A DNA stretch of 64,000 bases from contig NZ_JAHSTT010000018.1 of NCBI RefSeq assembly GCF_019145205.1, positions 1 through 64,000 of the forward strand. Reading direction: 5' to 3'. The notes under the pieces are model-generated. The model ran no database searches, was not told the DNA's origin, and saw only the letters and a program-made list of their open reading frames with translations. The stretch comes from Pseudomonas khavaziana (lineage in GTDB: Bacteria; Pseudomonadota; Gammaproteobacteria; Pseudomonadales; Pseudomonadaceae). Shown here piece after piece: positions 7,366 to 15,656 of this stretch. Position numbers and translations under genes: made by a program. Position 1 is the stretch's first letter. Each line of letters starts with the position of its first letter.

Positions 7366-10080
7366 TCAGTACCACTGCTTGAAGCGGCGGATGTAGATCG
7401 TCTTCATCAGTTGGGCCACGCAGCAGTACGCCAGCAGGGTGCCCACCAGCCATGGGAAGTACGCCATCGGCAGCGGTTGCAGGCCAACCAGGGTGCCCAG
7501 TGGCGAGAACGGCACATAGATACCCAGGGCGATGACGATGCAGGTCATCATCAACACCGGCCAGGCAGCCGTGCTCTGGAAGAACGGGATCTTGCGGGTG
7601 CGCAGCATGTGCACCACCAGGGTTTGCGAGAGCAGCCCCTCGATAAACCAGCCGGACTGGAACAGGGTCTGCATTTCCACGCTGTTGGCCGAGAACACGT
7701 ACCACATCAGCGCGAAGGTGGTGATGTCGAAGATCGACGAGGTCGGTCCGATCCAGATCATGAAGCGGCCGATGTTTTTCGCATCCCACTTGCGCGGCTT
7801 GGCCAGGTATTCCTTGTCCATCTTGTCCCACGGCAGGGCCAACTGGGAGATGTCGTACATCAGGTTTTGCAGCAGCAGGTGGATCGCCAGCATCGGCATG
7901 AACGGAATGAACGCACTGGCGACCAGCACCGAGAACACATTGCCGAAGTTGGAGCTGGCAGTCATGTTCAGGTACTTCATGATATTGCCGAAGGTTTCGC
8001 GGCCCTTGAGTACGCCTTCTTCCAGCACCATCAGGCTCTTTTCGAGCAGGATGATGTCGGCTGATTCCTTGGCGATATCCGTACCGCTGTCCACCGAGAT
8101 ACCCACGTCGGCATCGCGCAGCGCCGGCGCATCGTTGATACCGTCGCCGAGGAAACCGACGGTATGGCCGTTGGCTTGCAATGCCTTGAGTACCCGCGAC
8201 TTTTGCAGCGGCGTCAGCTTGGCGAACACCGTGCGTTCTTCCACGCGGCGCAGCAGGGTAGCGTCGTCCATCGCTTCGATTTCCACGCCCAGCAGCGGCT
8301 GGCCTGGCTCCAGGCCGACCTGGCGGCAAATCTTGCTGGTGACTACGGCGTTGTCGCCGGTCAACACCTTGATCGCCACGCCAATTTGTTGCAGCGCAGC
8401 AATCGCCGGGCCTGCGGTTTCCTTCGGTGGGTCCAGGAAGGTCAGGAAGCCCTGGATCACCAGGTTGCGTTCATCGGTGGTGGTGTACTGCTGGCGTGCC
8501 AACGCCTTGGGGATATTGCGAGTCGCCACCAACAGCACGCGAAAACCGTCTTCGTTATAGTCATTAGCCAGTGCCAGCAGCTCCTGACGGCGGCGATCAT
8601 CCAGGGGCACGGCGGTGCCGCCTTCCAGGGTGTGGGTGGAAATACTCAGCATCTCCTCCACGGCGCCCTTGCACACCAATAGATGATCACCGGCAGCGTC
8701 CTTGACCACGATGGACAGGCGACGGCGTACAAAGTCGAACGGCAATTCATCGACCTTGCTGTAGGCAAATGGCACCTGGAACTTGGGGTTCTGTTGCGCA
8801 AACTGCACCACGGCCTGGTCCATCAGGTTCTTCATGCCGCTCTGGTGAAAGCTGTTGAGCCAGGCCAGGGACAACACCGCATCGTCGCGCTGACCGAAGG
8901 CGTTGACGTGATGCTCGAGGATGATCTTGTCCTGGGTCAGGGTGCCGGTCTTGTCGGTGCACAGCACGTCCATCGAGCCGAAGTTCTGGATCGCATTGAG
9001 GCGCTTGACCACCACCTTGCGCTTGGCCATGGCCGTCGCGCCCTTGGCCAGGTTGGCGCTGACGATCATCGGCAGCATTTCCGGAGTGAGGCCGACGGCG
9101 ACCGCCAGGGCAAACAGGAAGGCATCGCCCCAGTCACCTTTGGAGAAACCGTTGAGGAAGAACACGATGGGCACCATCACCAGCATGAAGCGGATCAGCA
9201 ACCAACTGACGCTGTTCACTCCACGGTCGAAGGCGGTTTGCACCCGCGAACCGACAATCGCCTTGGCCAGGGAGCCAAAGTAAGTGCGCGGCCCGGTGGC
9301 GACCACTACGGCCTTGGCGCGGCCGCTGACCACGTTGGTGCCCATGAAGCAGATGTTCGGCAGGTCCAGCAGATTGCCCTGATCGGCCGCCAGGCTGGAG
9401 GCGGATTTTTGCGTGACATCGCCGAGGGTGTCGTACTTCTCCACCGGCAAGGCTTCACCGGTCAGTACGGCCTGGCTGATAAACAGGTCGCGGGACTCGA
9501 TCAGGCGGATGTCGGCGGGGATCATGTCACCGGCCGACAGCTGTACGATATCGCCGGCCACCAACTCGCGCATCGGTACTTCGCGCAGGGTGGGTTGGGC
9601 GCCGACTTGTTCACGACGCAGCACCGTGGCGGTGGTGCGCACCATGGCCTTGAGCGCCTCGGCGGATTTGGCCGAACGGTGCTCCTGCCAGAAGCGCAGC
9701 AGGCTGCTGAGCAGCACCATGGTCATGATAATGATGACCTTGGTCGGGTCGGCCTCTTCACCTGCCTGCATTGGCAGCCAGCAGTCGGTGACAAAGCTGA
9801 TGCCGCCCAGGGTCAGCAGTACGTAGATGAAAGGGTTGTTCAGCGCCTGCAGGAACTGGACGATGGCGTGTGGCGGCTTGTCGTGGGCGACTTCGTTATA
9901 ACCTTCGCGTTGCAGACGCGCCGAGGCGTCCAGTTCGGTCAGGCCGTCCTGGGTGGCACGTACGTTGGCGAGGGTAGCCGCCAGGCCGTTCTGGGCTTCA
10001 CGGGCGGCGCGCATCGACAGCTTGGTGTCGGCAGCGGTGCCATTTTTCTTGTGCAGAGGCGTGTTTTTTACGGCGCTCAT
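7366..10080 (-). CDS. mgtA: Magnesium-transporting P-type ATPase (P3B)
   Basis: 904 residues from ATG 10080, preceded by ACAGGAG. It is an inner-membrane P-type ATPase that imports Mg2+ using ATP. Visible are the actuator loop TGEALPVEK, the phosphorylation site DKTGTLT with Asp at about residue 376, the hinge GDGINDAPALRDADVGI, and about ten membrane segments including the C-terminal block of six. Length and sequence fit MgtA/MgtB, not the K+ or heavy-metal types. Two co-oriented genes follow. Control is probably through the long leader upstream (see entries at 10316-10892). Confidence 0.95.
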   Translation of the reverse strand: MSAVKNTPLHKKNGTAADTKLSMRAAREAQNGLAATLANVRATQDGLTELDASARLQREGYNEVAHDKPPHAIVQFLQALNNPFIYVLLTLGGISFVTDCWLPMQAGEEADPTKVIIIMTMVLLSSLLRFWQEHRSAKSAEALKAMVRTTATVLRREQVGAQPTLREVPMRELVAGDIVQLSAGDMIPADIRLIESRDLFISQAVLTGEALPVEKYDTLGDVTQKSASSLAADQGNLLDLPNICFMGTNVVSGRAKAVVVATGPRTYFGSLAKAIVGSRVQTAFDRGVNSVSWLLIRFMLVMVPIVFFLNGFSKGDWGDAFLFALAVAVGLTPEMLPMIVSANLAKGATAMAKRKVVVKRLNAIQNFGSMDVLCTDKTGTLTQDKIILEHHVNAFGQRDDAVLSLAWLNSFHQSGMKNLMDQAVVQFAQQNPKFQVPFAYSKVDELPFDFVRRRLSIVVKDAAGDHLLVCKGAVEEMLSISTHTLEGGTAVPLDDRRRQELLALANDYNEDGFRVLLVATRNIPKALARQQYTTTDERNLVIQGFLTFLDPPKETAGPAIAALQQIGVAIKVLTGDNAVVTSKICRQVGLEPGQPLLGVEIEAMDDATLLRRVEERTVFAKLTPLQKSRVLKALQANGHTVGFLGDGINDAPALRDADVGISVDSGTDIAKESADIILLEKSLMVLEEGVLKGRETFGNIMKYLNMTASSNFGNVFSVLVASAFIPFMPMLAIHLLLQNLMYDISQLALPWDKMDKEYLAKPRKWDAKNIGRFMIWIGPTSSIFDITTFALMWYVFSANSVEMQTLFQSGWFIEGLLSQTLVVHMLRTRKIPFFQSTAAWPVLMMTCIVIALGIYVPFSPLGTLVGLQPLPMAYFPWLVGTLLAYCCVAQLMKTIYIRRFKQWY

Positions 10081-10315
10081 TGTCTGTACTCCTGTCGCCA
10101 ATTCTCGACAAAACATACCCGGTACTTACCTGCATAGAGGCGAGCGAAAGCATGCCGAGCCGCGGACTTCGCGATCGGTTTAAATGAAGTGTTCAGGTAA
10201 CTTCTAGAGTCCCCGCTAACAGCGCGTTATTTAATATGCGCGCAGCGGGCTACTACTGGACTTGTTCATAAAGAACTCCAGGGTATTAATAAGAAAGTTG
10301 CAGTTTCCAGCCAGG

Positions 10316-10609
10316 TCAGGCGGCGCGAGCGCTCACATAAACACCGAGCATCAAGCTGGCTTGCGCCAGGCTGGAAACCTTGGGTCTCTGCGGGTCTTGT
10401 GGGTCGGCGTGGTCCCAGTGCTGCGCCAGTTGGCCGCTGTCGGGGCAGATACGCCAGTGCGCCAACGGCAGTGCCGGGCGCGCTTGAGGGGAGGGTGCAG
10501 CAGAGGTTGAGCGGGTTGGCGTAAAGCCCACGGGCTCCCGGCACAGCTTGGCGCGCAGGGCGGCGGCCAGCGTGCGTACATCGGGCAAAGCAATGAGTTG
10601 GAAGGTCAT
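10316..10609 (-). CDS. Hypothetical 97-residue ORF in the mgtA leader
   Basis: ORF MTFQLIALPDVRTLAAALRAKLC... upstream of mgtA on the same strand, ending 235 bases before the mgtA start. ATG 10609 has GAGG six bases upstream, but that GAGG is locked in a hairpin (10616-10644). The middle is unusually rich in proline (PTRS...APSPQARPALPL, ADPQDPQRP), as in magnesium leader peptides of enterobacteria, though it is much longer. It could be a genuine small protein or a regulatory reading frame; I cannot decide. Confidence 0.45.
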   Translation of the reverse strand: MTFQLIALPDVRTLAAALRAKLCREPVGFTPTRSTSAAPSPQARPALPLAHWRICPDSGQLAQHWDHADPQDPQRPKVSSLAQASLMLGVYVSARAA

Positions 10610-10615
10610 AACACA

Positions 10616-10644
10616 CCTCGGGACCGGACACGCGACCGGTGAGG
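10616..10644 (-). promoter_or_regulatory. Hairpin covering the ribosome site of the 97-residue ORF
   Basis: On the minus strand CCTC-ACCGG-(8 bases)-CCGGT-CCC-GAGG forms a 9-pair stem with a 3-base bulge. The closing GAGG is the only Shine-Dalgarno candidate for the ATG at 10609, so translation should depend on this helix opening. Confidence 0.55.
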
Positions 10645-10677
10645 CAGTTACGGTGGAGCATCGAGCTCTAGCGCAGC

Positions 10678-10773
10678 TTACCGGACCTGGAAGGCGAGTC
10701 CTGTCATATTCTGGGTTTGGCGCCCGATGTCCGCGTATGCGGTGCTCGGACAGCGACTAGATACTGTGTCCAT
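10678..10773 (-). CDS. Possible 31-residue leader peptide upstream of mgtA
   Basis: Small ORF MDTVSSRCPSTAYADIGRQT... about 40 bases after the predicted transcription start. The ribosome site (AAGAAG) is weak. It spans both arms of the competing hairpins at 10728-10771, so ribosome position would change which hairpin forms. Proposed from layout only. Confidence 0.35.
   Translation of the reverse strand: MDTVSSRCPSTAYADIGRQTQNMTGLAFQVR
10728..10771 (-). promoter_or_regulatory. Mutually exclusive hairpins in the mgtA leader
   Basis: The segment CGGACA/TGTCCG at 10747-10752 can pair either with 10767-10771 (GGACA on the transcript) or with 10728-10733 (CGGACA on the transcript). The two helices share one strand and exclude one another, a riboswitch- or attenuator-like layout. 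Confidence 0.5.
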
Positions 10774-10821
10774 TGGCTTCTTTTGTGAGGTTTAAAAAAG
10801 GCCCCAGTTGCGGGCACGGGC

Positions 10822-10850
10822 AATCTACTCAGACCCTGTCAGAATGTCAA
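10822..10850 (-). promoter_or_regulatory. Sigma70 promoter for the mgtA leader transcript
   Basis: On the minus strand TTGACA (10850-10845) is followed after exactly 17 bases by TAGATT (10827-10822). Predicted start about 10815, giving a leader of about 735 nt before mgtA. Confidence 0.65.
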
Positions 10851-10875
10851 CGCATGATTAATTAAATCAACCCGC

Positions 10876-10892
10876 GTTCAGAGTTCATTCAG
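10876..10892 (+). promoter_or_regulatory. PhoP-box-like direct repeat
   Basis: GTTCAG-(5 bases)-ATTCAG, close to the GTTCAG-N5-GTTCAG pattern recalled for Pseudomonas PhoP. It lies 25 bp upstream of the -35 of the mgtA leader promoter, but reads on the opposite strand from that promoter and further away than usual. Confidence 0.4.
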
Positions 10893-10927
10893 ACAAGAGG
10901 CATACGAAAGTTGCTGGGTATATAACT

Positions 10928-11539
10928 TCATATACCTTGGGCGGCGAGTATCGCCAGGTAGATCAATACCAAACCGCACGCGGCATAACTGACACGCTGC
11001 CAAGTGGGCGAGGCGTTCTTGCGCAACAGGTTTACCAGCGCGGCGATCAGGAAACACGACAGCACCGAGGCCAGCATGAAGCCGGCAAAAAACATCAGGG
11101 TTTGCCCGTGGCTGGGCGTGGCGCCGACGATGCCCGACAGCGCACTGCCCAGCGCGCCCCAATAGACAATATTCTTCGGGTTGGCCAGGGAGATCGCCGC
11201 GCCCACGGCCAGCGCATTTTGCCGGGTACTGGCCGGTGCGTCGCTGGCTGCGGGCAAGTGCCAGGCGTCGATCAGGCTGCGGATGCCCAGCCACGCCAGG
11301 TACAGCGCACAGACGATCGTCAGTGGCACCCGCACCGCGTCATGCTGGATCAGCAGCGCGATACCGGTAAGGCCAATCACGGCCCAGACGGCATCGCCCA
11401 CCAGCGAACCGAACTGCACCAGCAGCGCCGGTGTGAAGCCGTGGAGCAAGCCGCGGCGCAGGGTCTCCGCCAGTACGGCGCCGGGGGATAGGCAAAACAC
11501 GAAACCGAAAACCAGTGCGTAGAAAAAGATCGTCAGCAT
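10928..11539 (-). CDS. LysE/RhtB family amino-acid exporter
   Basis: 203 residues, six predicted membrane segments. The N-terminus MLTIFFYALVFGFVFCLSPGAVLAETLRRG has the LysE-family PGA motif, and ISLANPKNIVYWGAL is the second conserved block. Inner-membrane efflux of amino acids or derivatives; the substrate cannot be told from sequence. Single gene, upstream flank carries REP repeats. Confidence 0.85.
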   Translation of the reverse strand: MLTIFFYALVFGFVFCLSPGAVLAETLRRGLLHGFTPALLVQFGSLVGDAVWAVIGLTGIALLIQHDAVRVPLTIVCALYLAWLGIRSLIDAWHLPAASDAPASTRQNALAVGAAISLANPKNIVYWGALGSALSGIVGATPSHGQTLMFFAGFMLASVLSCFLIAALVNLLRKNASPTWQRVSYAACGLVLIYLAILAAQGI

Positions 11540-11619
11540 GCCCGCGTCCTTTCAGGAAAGTGCGAAAGCATACGTCGGCGGCGGGGTAAGAAACCATGCA
11601 GATTTGAATGGTCCACGAT

Positions 11620-11882
11620 CCAAATGTGGGAGGGGGTTTGCCCTAATGCCAGTCAGTTAAGCGGTCATCGCCTTCTGTAGGAGCGAGCTTGTTCGCGAAA
11701 AACGTCAACGACAACGCGTGTTTGCTGAATGAACGCGGCGCTCAGTTTTTCGCGAGCAAGCTCGCTCCTACAAAAAAGCCTTAACTGACTGGCATTAGGG
11801 CTTGCCCCCCGATAGCAGTGTGTCAGTCAGCCCATCTGTAGCTGACCCTCCGCTATCGGGAGCAAGTCCCCTCCCACATTGA
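11620..11882. repeat. Nested REP/REPIN cluster
   Basis: The core 11676-11772 is a REPIN: TGTAGGAGCGAGCTTGTTCG and its inverted copy around a 50-bp middle. It is enclosed by an exact 21-bp inverted repeat (11640-11660 and 11781-11801, reading GCCCTAATGCCAGTCAGTTA...). Outside this lie halves of a second REP type, TGTGGGAGGGG-TTTGC at 11624 and its mate at 11849-11882, which runs into the end of arsC. It fills most of the gap between lysE and arsC. Confidence 0.85.
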
Positions 11883-12344
11883 AGCTATACGCTCAAGTTC
11901 AACCTTCAATTCATCCGAGTTGAGGTTGGCAAATGGCAGCGCAAAAAACGCCTCGCAGCGAGCGGCAATAATGTCGAGTGTGGCCTTGAATGCAGCGTCT
12001 ACCTGGGCTTCATTACCCTGCACGTGGGAAGGGTCCTGCAACCCCCAATGCGCCTTCACCGCTGAGCCGAAATACACGGGGCAAGCTTCTCCGGCCGCGT
12101 TGTCGCACACCGTGATAACCACATCCGGCGGGTTAACTTCAAAAGCGTCATTGCCCTTGCTGTACAAACCTTCGGTGCTGATGCCCGCCGCCTGCAGCGT
12201 GCTCAGGCTGCGGGGCAAAACCTGGCCCTTGGGAAAACTGCCGGAGCTGATCGCCTCGAAGCCCTCAGGCGCCATGTGATTGAACATGGCTTCGGACAAA
12301 ATGCTGCGGCAACTGTTGGCGGTACACATGAACAGCACTTTCAT
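11853..12344 (-). CDS. arsC: Arsenate reductase (thioredoxin-type LMW phosphatase fold)
   Basis: 163 residues. It reduces arsenate to arsenite for export. The P-loop CTANSCRS (Cys9 to Ser16) and later Cys residues (VCDNAAGEACP) match the low-molecular-weight phosphatase-like ArsC family. The last eight residues (MWEGTCSR) and the stop codon are encoded by a REP repeat, so the native C-terminus has been replaced or extended; the catalytic part is complete. The ATG at 12344 has GGAG upstream. It lies 11 bases after arsB, in the order arsR-arsB-arsC. Confidence 0.9.
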   Translation of the reverse strand: MKVLFMCTANSCRSILSEAMFNHMAPEGFEAISSGSFPKGQVLPRSLSTLQAAGISTEGLYSKGNDAFEVNPPDVVITVCDNAAGEACPVYFGSAVKAHWGLQDPSHVQGNEAQVDAAFKATLDIIAARCEAFFALPFANLNSDELKVELERIASMWEGTCSR

Positions 12345-12355
12345 TGCAGTCTCCT

Positions 12356-13639
12356 TTAGACGCTCAGGCGCAGGGCGAGGGCGGCGAGGGTGATCAACAG
12401 CACCGGCAAGGTCAGCACGATGCCGACTTTGAAGTAGTAGCCCCAAGTGATAGTGATGCCTTTGCGCGCCAGAATGTGCAGCCACAGCAAGGTCGCCAGG
12501 CTGCCGATAGGGGTGATTTTCGGGCCCAGGTCGCTGCCGATCACGTTGGCGTAGATCATCGCGTCCTTGATCACGCCCACGGCATGGCTGGATTCGATGG
12601 ACAGCGCGCCGATCAGCACCGTCGGCAAATTGTTCATCGCCGATGAAAGCAGTGCCGTCAGCACGCCGGTGCCCATGGCGGCGCCCCACACTCCATAGGT
12701 GGCGAAGGTGTCGAGCCAGTTCGCCAGGTAGTCGGTCAGGCCGGCATTGCGCAGGCCATATACCACCAGGTACATGCCCAGGGAAAAGATCACGATCTGC
12801 CAGGGCGCTTCCTTGAGGACCTTGCGTGTGGAAATCTTGTGGCCCTTGGCGGCAATCACCAGCAGCAGTACCGCGCATACCGCGGAAATCGCACTGATGG
12901 GAATGCCCAGCGGCTCCAGGGCAAAACAGCCGACCAGCAGAATGCCCAGTACCCACCAGCCGGCGCGAAAGGTCGCTCGGTCATGGATCGCACTGGCAGG
13001 GTCTGCAAGGTCGGCCGGGTCGTAGACCTCTGGAATATCGCGGCGGAAAAACCACAGCAGCACTGCCAGGGTCGCGGCGACGCTGACCAGGTTCACCGGC
13101 ACCATCACCGCGGCATATTCGTTGAAACCGATCTTGAAATAGTCCGCCGAGACGATGTTGACCAGGTTCGACACCACCAGCGGCAGGCTCGCCGTATCGG
13201 CGATAAACCCCGCGCCCATGACAAATGCCAGGGTTGCCGCAGGAGAAAAACGCAAGGCCAGCAACATCGACATTACGATGGGGGTGAGGATCAGCGCCGC
13301 GCCGTCATTGGCAAACAGCGCCGACACCAGCGCGCCGAGCAGCACCATATAGGCAAACAAGCGCCGCCCACGGCCACGGCCCCAGCGCGCTACATGCAGG
13401 GCGGCCCAGGCAAAGAACCCGGCTTCGTCGAGCAACAGGCTGATGATGATCAGCGCGACAAAGGTACCGGTGGCGTTCCAGATGATGTGCCACACCACCG
13501 GGATATCCGCCAAGCTGATTACGCCAAAGGCCAGGGCCAGGATCGCCCCCAAGGTGGCGCTCCAACCCACGCCGAGGCCTTTGGGCTGCCAGATGACCAG
13601 CACGATGGTGAGGAGGAAAATCGCAATTGCGACAAGCAT
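12356..13639 (-). CDS. arsB: Arsenite efflux transporter
   Basis: 427 residues with about 11-12 membrane segments; inner-membrane arsenite/antimonite carrier of the ArsB family. It starts MLVAIAIFLLTIVLVIWQPKG, the usual ArsB N-terminus, at ATG 13639. Conserved blocks include FVALIIISLLLDEAGFFAW, NDGAALILTPIV and GSDLGPKITPIGSLATLLW. It is cotranscribed with arsR (19 bases upstream) and arsC (11 bases downstream). No ArsA ATPase is present, so it would work as a secondary carrier. Confidence 0.95.
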   Translation of the reverse strand: MLVAIAIFLLTIVLVIWQPKGLGVGWSATLGAILALAFGVISLADIPVVWHIIWNATGTFVALIIISLLLDEAGFFAWAALHVARWGRGRGRRLFAYMVLLGALVSALFANDGAALILTPIVMSMLLALRFSPAATLAFVMGAGFIADTASLPLVVSNLVNIVSADYFKIGFNEYAAVMVPVNLVSVAATLAVLLWFFRRDIPEVYDPADLADPASAIHDRATFRAGWWVLGILLVGCFALEPLGIPISAISAVCAVLLLVIAAKGHKISTRKVLKEAPWQIVIFSLGMYLVVYGLRNAGLTDYLANWLDTFATYGVWGAAMGTGVLTALLSSAMNNLPTVLIGALSIESSHAVGVIKDAMIYANVIGSDLGPKITPIGSLATLLWLHILARKGITITWGYYFKVGIVLTLPVLLITLAALALRLSV

Positions 13640-13658
13640 GAATAAAGGCTCCGATGGC

Positions 13659-14015
13659 TTAGCAGCAGGTGCTTGCCCGTTGTGGTCTGTTGCCCATTGC
13701 ATCCAGACGCAGTGCATCGTTCTGCAACCATGGCTGGTTGGCTTGCAAGGTGGTGTCCAGCACCTGAGTCACCCAGGCGGGTAGTGCCGGATTGATGCGG
13801 TAGTAGATCCATTGCCCTTGACGGCGGTCCAGCAGCAGCCCGCAACTGCGCAGTTGCGCCAGATGACGGGATATCTTGGGCTGGCTATCGTCCAAGGCAT
13901 GGATCAGTTCGCACACACAAAGTTCGCCTTCGCGCAGGATCAATAACGCCATGCGTGCGCGAGTGGCATCAGCCAGGCATTTGAACAGGGTGGGAGGAGA
14001 GAGGAAATCGGACAT
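13659..14015 (-). CDS. arsR: ArsR family arsenic-responsive repressor
   Basis: 118-residue winged-helix repressor. The metal-binding helix carries ELCVCEL (the ArsR CxC motif) and is followed by the recognition helix QPKISRHLAQLR. It would repress arsRBC until arsenite binds. I chose ATG 14015 because it gives MSDFLSPPTLFKCLADATR, the typical start, with GCAGG upstream; ATG 14030 is an alternative. The C-terminus ends STCC, an extra thiol pair often seen in ArsR proteins. Confidence 0.9.
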   Translation of the reverse strand: MSDFLSPPTLFKCLADATRARMALLILREGELCVCELIHALDDSQPKISRHLAQLRSCGLLLDRRQGQWIYYRINPALPAWVTQVLDTTLQANQPWLQNDALRLDAMGNRPQRASTCC

Positions 14016-14045
14016 GGTCAATGCCTGCATATATATGGTTATTTG

Positions 14046-14075
14046 AATATACGTATTTCCATATGTTGCGGTCAA
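14046..14075 (-). promoter_or_regulatory. arsR promoter and operator region
   Basis: On the minus strand TTGACC (14075-14070) and TATATT (14051-14046) are 18 bases apart. An AT-rich dyad overlaps the -10 (ATATGG at 14034 pairs with CCATAT at 14059-14064), a suitable ArsR operator. Predicted from sequence only. Confidence 0.5.
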
Positions 14076-14192
14076 ATCTTGTTTCATTTGATATGGATCA
14101 AATGCCCTGGAAACAGCCACAACTGTTTGAAATTAAAATGAAACACAAAGGTCCTAAAGTGCCTGCCCATTGCTGATGAAGGAAGAACCCGC

Positions 14193-14408
14193 GTGACCCG
14201 TGCCACTCGCAACCTGCGCAAGACCCTGGATTCCGTCGCGGAAAATAACGAAACCGCAGCGTTCGACCTGATGCGCGCCGTGGAAAAACTTGGCGATGAG
14301 GTCCTGCGCCAACGCTTGCTCAACACCATCCACCGGTTGAACCAGGATGCCTACGAATTGCGTGAAGCACGGGATTCGGTGGAGCTGGTTTCGGTGAGGC
14401 TCGCCTGA
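14193..14408 (+). CDS. Conserved small helical protein, unknown
   Basis: 71 residues, MTRATRNLRKTLDSVAENNET..., almost entirely helical, with alternating charged residues (RQRLLNTIHRLNQDAYELREARDSVEL). GTG start with AAGGAAG upstream at proper spacing. It is divergent from arsR and upstream of azlC on the same strand. It looks like a core Pseudomonas small protein; the function is unknown. Confidence 0.65.
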   Translation: MTRATRNLRKTLDSVAENNETAAFDLMRAVEKLGDEVLRQRLLNTIHRLNQDAYELREARDSVELVSVRLA

Positions 14409-14479
14409 GCAAGATCGTTCAAGACAAGTCCCTGGTGGCGCTGGCATGCTTGTCGACTGTCTGTCGATGAGCCGTTTCC

Positions 14480-15172
14480 ATGCCCACTGCATTACCTCAT
14501 TACGCCTTCACCCGTGGCGCCATCGCCGTTATTCCGTTGTCCCTGGCCTGCGCGCCCTGGGGGTTGCTCGCCGGCTCGATGGCCATCGACGCGCAATTTA
14601 CCCCGCTGCAAGCCCAGGGCTTGTCTGCCATCGTGTTTGCCGGTGCGGCACAGTTGGTCGCCATCGGCATGGTCAAGAGCGGCGCCAGCCTGATTTCCAT
14701 CGTGTTGACCACCTTGCTGCTGACCTCCCAGCACCTGCTCTACGGCATGCATATGCGCCCCACGTTGTCTGCGCTCAATACCCGTTGGCGCATGAGTCTG
14801 GGGTTCTTGTTGACCGATGAATTCTTCGCCCTGGTCAACCACTACGACCGCGAGACGTTCAATCGTTGGTACGCCCTGGGGGTCGGCCTGACGTTTTATA
14901 TCATCTGGAACCTCTTCACCCTGGCCGGCATTGTGCTGGGCAAGAGCATTCCCGGCCTGGACCAGTTGGGGCTGGAGTTCTCGATTGCCGCCACCTTCAT
15001 CGCCCTGATTACCCCCGTGGTGCGCGATGTGCCCACAGTGGTGTGCGTGGCGGTTTCGCTGCTGTGTTCGGTGTGGTTGAGTTACCTGCACTGGGAATCG
15101 GCGGTGGTGGTCTCGGGGGTATTGGGGATGAGCGCAGGGTTTGCCTGCAAGCGCCTGGGAGTGGGGCAATGA
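14480..15172 (+). CDS. azlC: AzlC family branched-chain amino-acid exporter, large subunit
   Basis: 230 residues with about five to six membrane segments. Conserved AzlC features include IPLSLACAPWGLLAGSMA near the start, SAIVFAGAAQLVAIGM and LLTSQHLLYGM. With AzlD it forms an inner-membrane exporter of branched-chain amino acids (family knowledge). Its TGA overlaps the AzlD ATG (ATGA), indicating coupled translation. Confidence 0.9.
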   Translation: MPTALPHYAFTRGAIAVIPLSLACAPWGLLAGSMAIDAQFTPLQAQGLSAIVFAGAAQLVAIGMVKSGASLISIVLTTLLLTSQHLLYGMHMRPTLSALNTRWRMSLGFLLTDEFFALVNHYDRETFNRWYALGVGLTFYIIWNLFTLAGIVLGKSIPGLDQLGLEFSIAATFIALITPVVRDVPTVVCVAVSLLCSVWLSYLHWESAVVVSGVLGMSAGFACKRLGVGQ

Positions 15173-15483
15173 TGATCTACTTGATGATTGTGGCCATGGG
15201 CCTGGTGGTGTTTTTCAATCGCTATGTATTTCTAGAACCGCGCCTGCCCGTGCGGCTCAATCGCGGTGCCCGTGAGTTTCTGGGGTTCGCCGTGCCGGGC
15301 ATGCTCACAGCAATCTGCGGGCCGATTATTTTCCTGGCGGACCATCAGCTCAACCTGAGCCCGACCAACCCCTACTTGCTCGCCGGCATCTGCGCCGTGG
15401 CGTTGATGTTCTGGACGCGCAGCGTATTGATCACCGTGTTGTCGAGCATGGCGTTGTTCTATCTGTTTCGTTGGTGGCTTTGA
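15169..15483 (+). CDS. azlD: AzlD family exporter, small subunit
   Basis: 104 residues, four hydrophobic segments: MMIYLMIVAMGLVVFFNRY, EFLGFAVPGMLTAICGPIIF, NPYLLAGICAVALMF and LITVLSSMALFYLF. This is the small partner of AzlC. The start overlaps the azlC stop; ATG 15172 is an equally possible start three bases later. Confidence 0.9.
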   Translation: MMIYLMIVAMGLVVFFNRYVFLEPRLPVRLNRGAREFLGFAVPGMLTAICGPIIFLADHQLNLSPTNPYLLAGICAVALMFWTRSVLITVLSSMALFYLFRWWL

Positions 15484-15491
15484 TACCCAGG

Positions 15492-15519
15492 CAAAAAAAA
15501 CGCCCGCGGGAGAGCGGGC
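15492..15519 (-). terminator. Hairpin with a T-run on the minus strand
   Basis: GCCCGC-GGGAGA-GCGGGC (15502-15519) preceded by eight A (T-run for minus-strand transcription). It is placed after azlD but would stop antisense transcripts more efficiently than azlCD, which lacks a T-tract. Confidence 0.5.
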
Positions 15520-15656
15520 ACAAGGGAGGCTTCTTGAAAATGAGCTTGGCCACTATAAGTGGCGAGTTTGCCCTTCACAGTGAAACAAAGTTCATGGGCC
15601 CGTCAGCTGGCCCCGACACAATGGTAGAGTCACGGTTTTTCCAAGGAAGCAATGGC

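Noticed and set aside
8683..10137. 484-codon open frame on the plus strand opposite mgtA
   Set aside because: Antisense shadow of a high-GC gene; composition His/Gln/Gly rich and not protein-like, and mgtA is certain.
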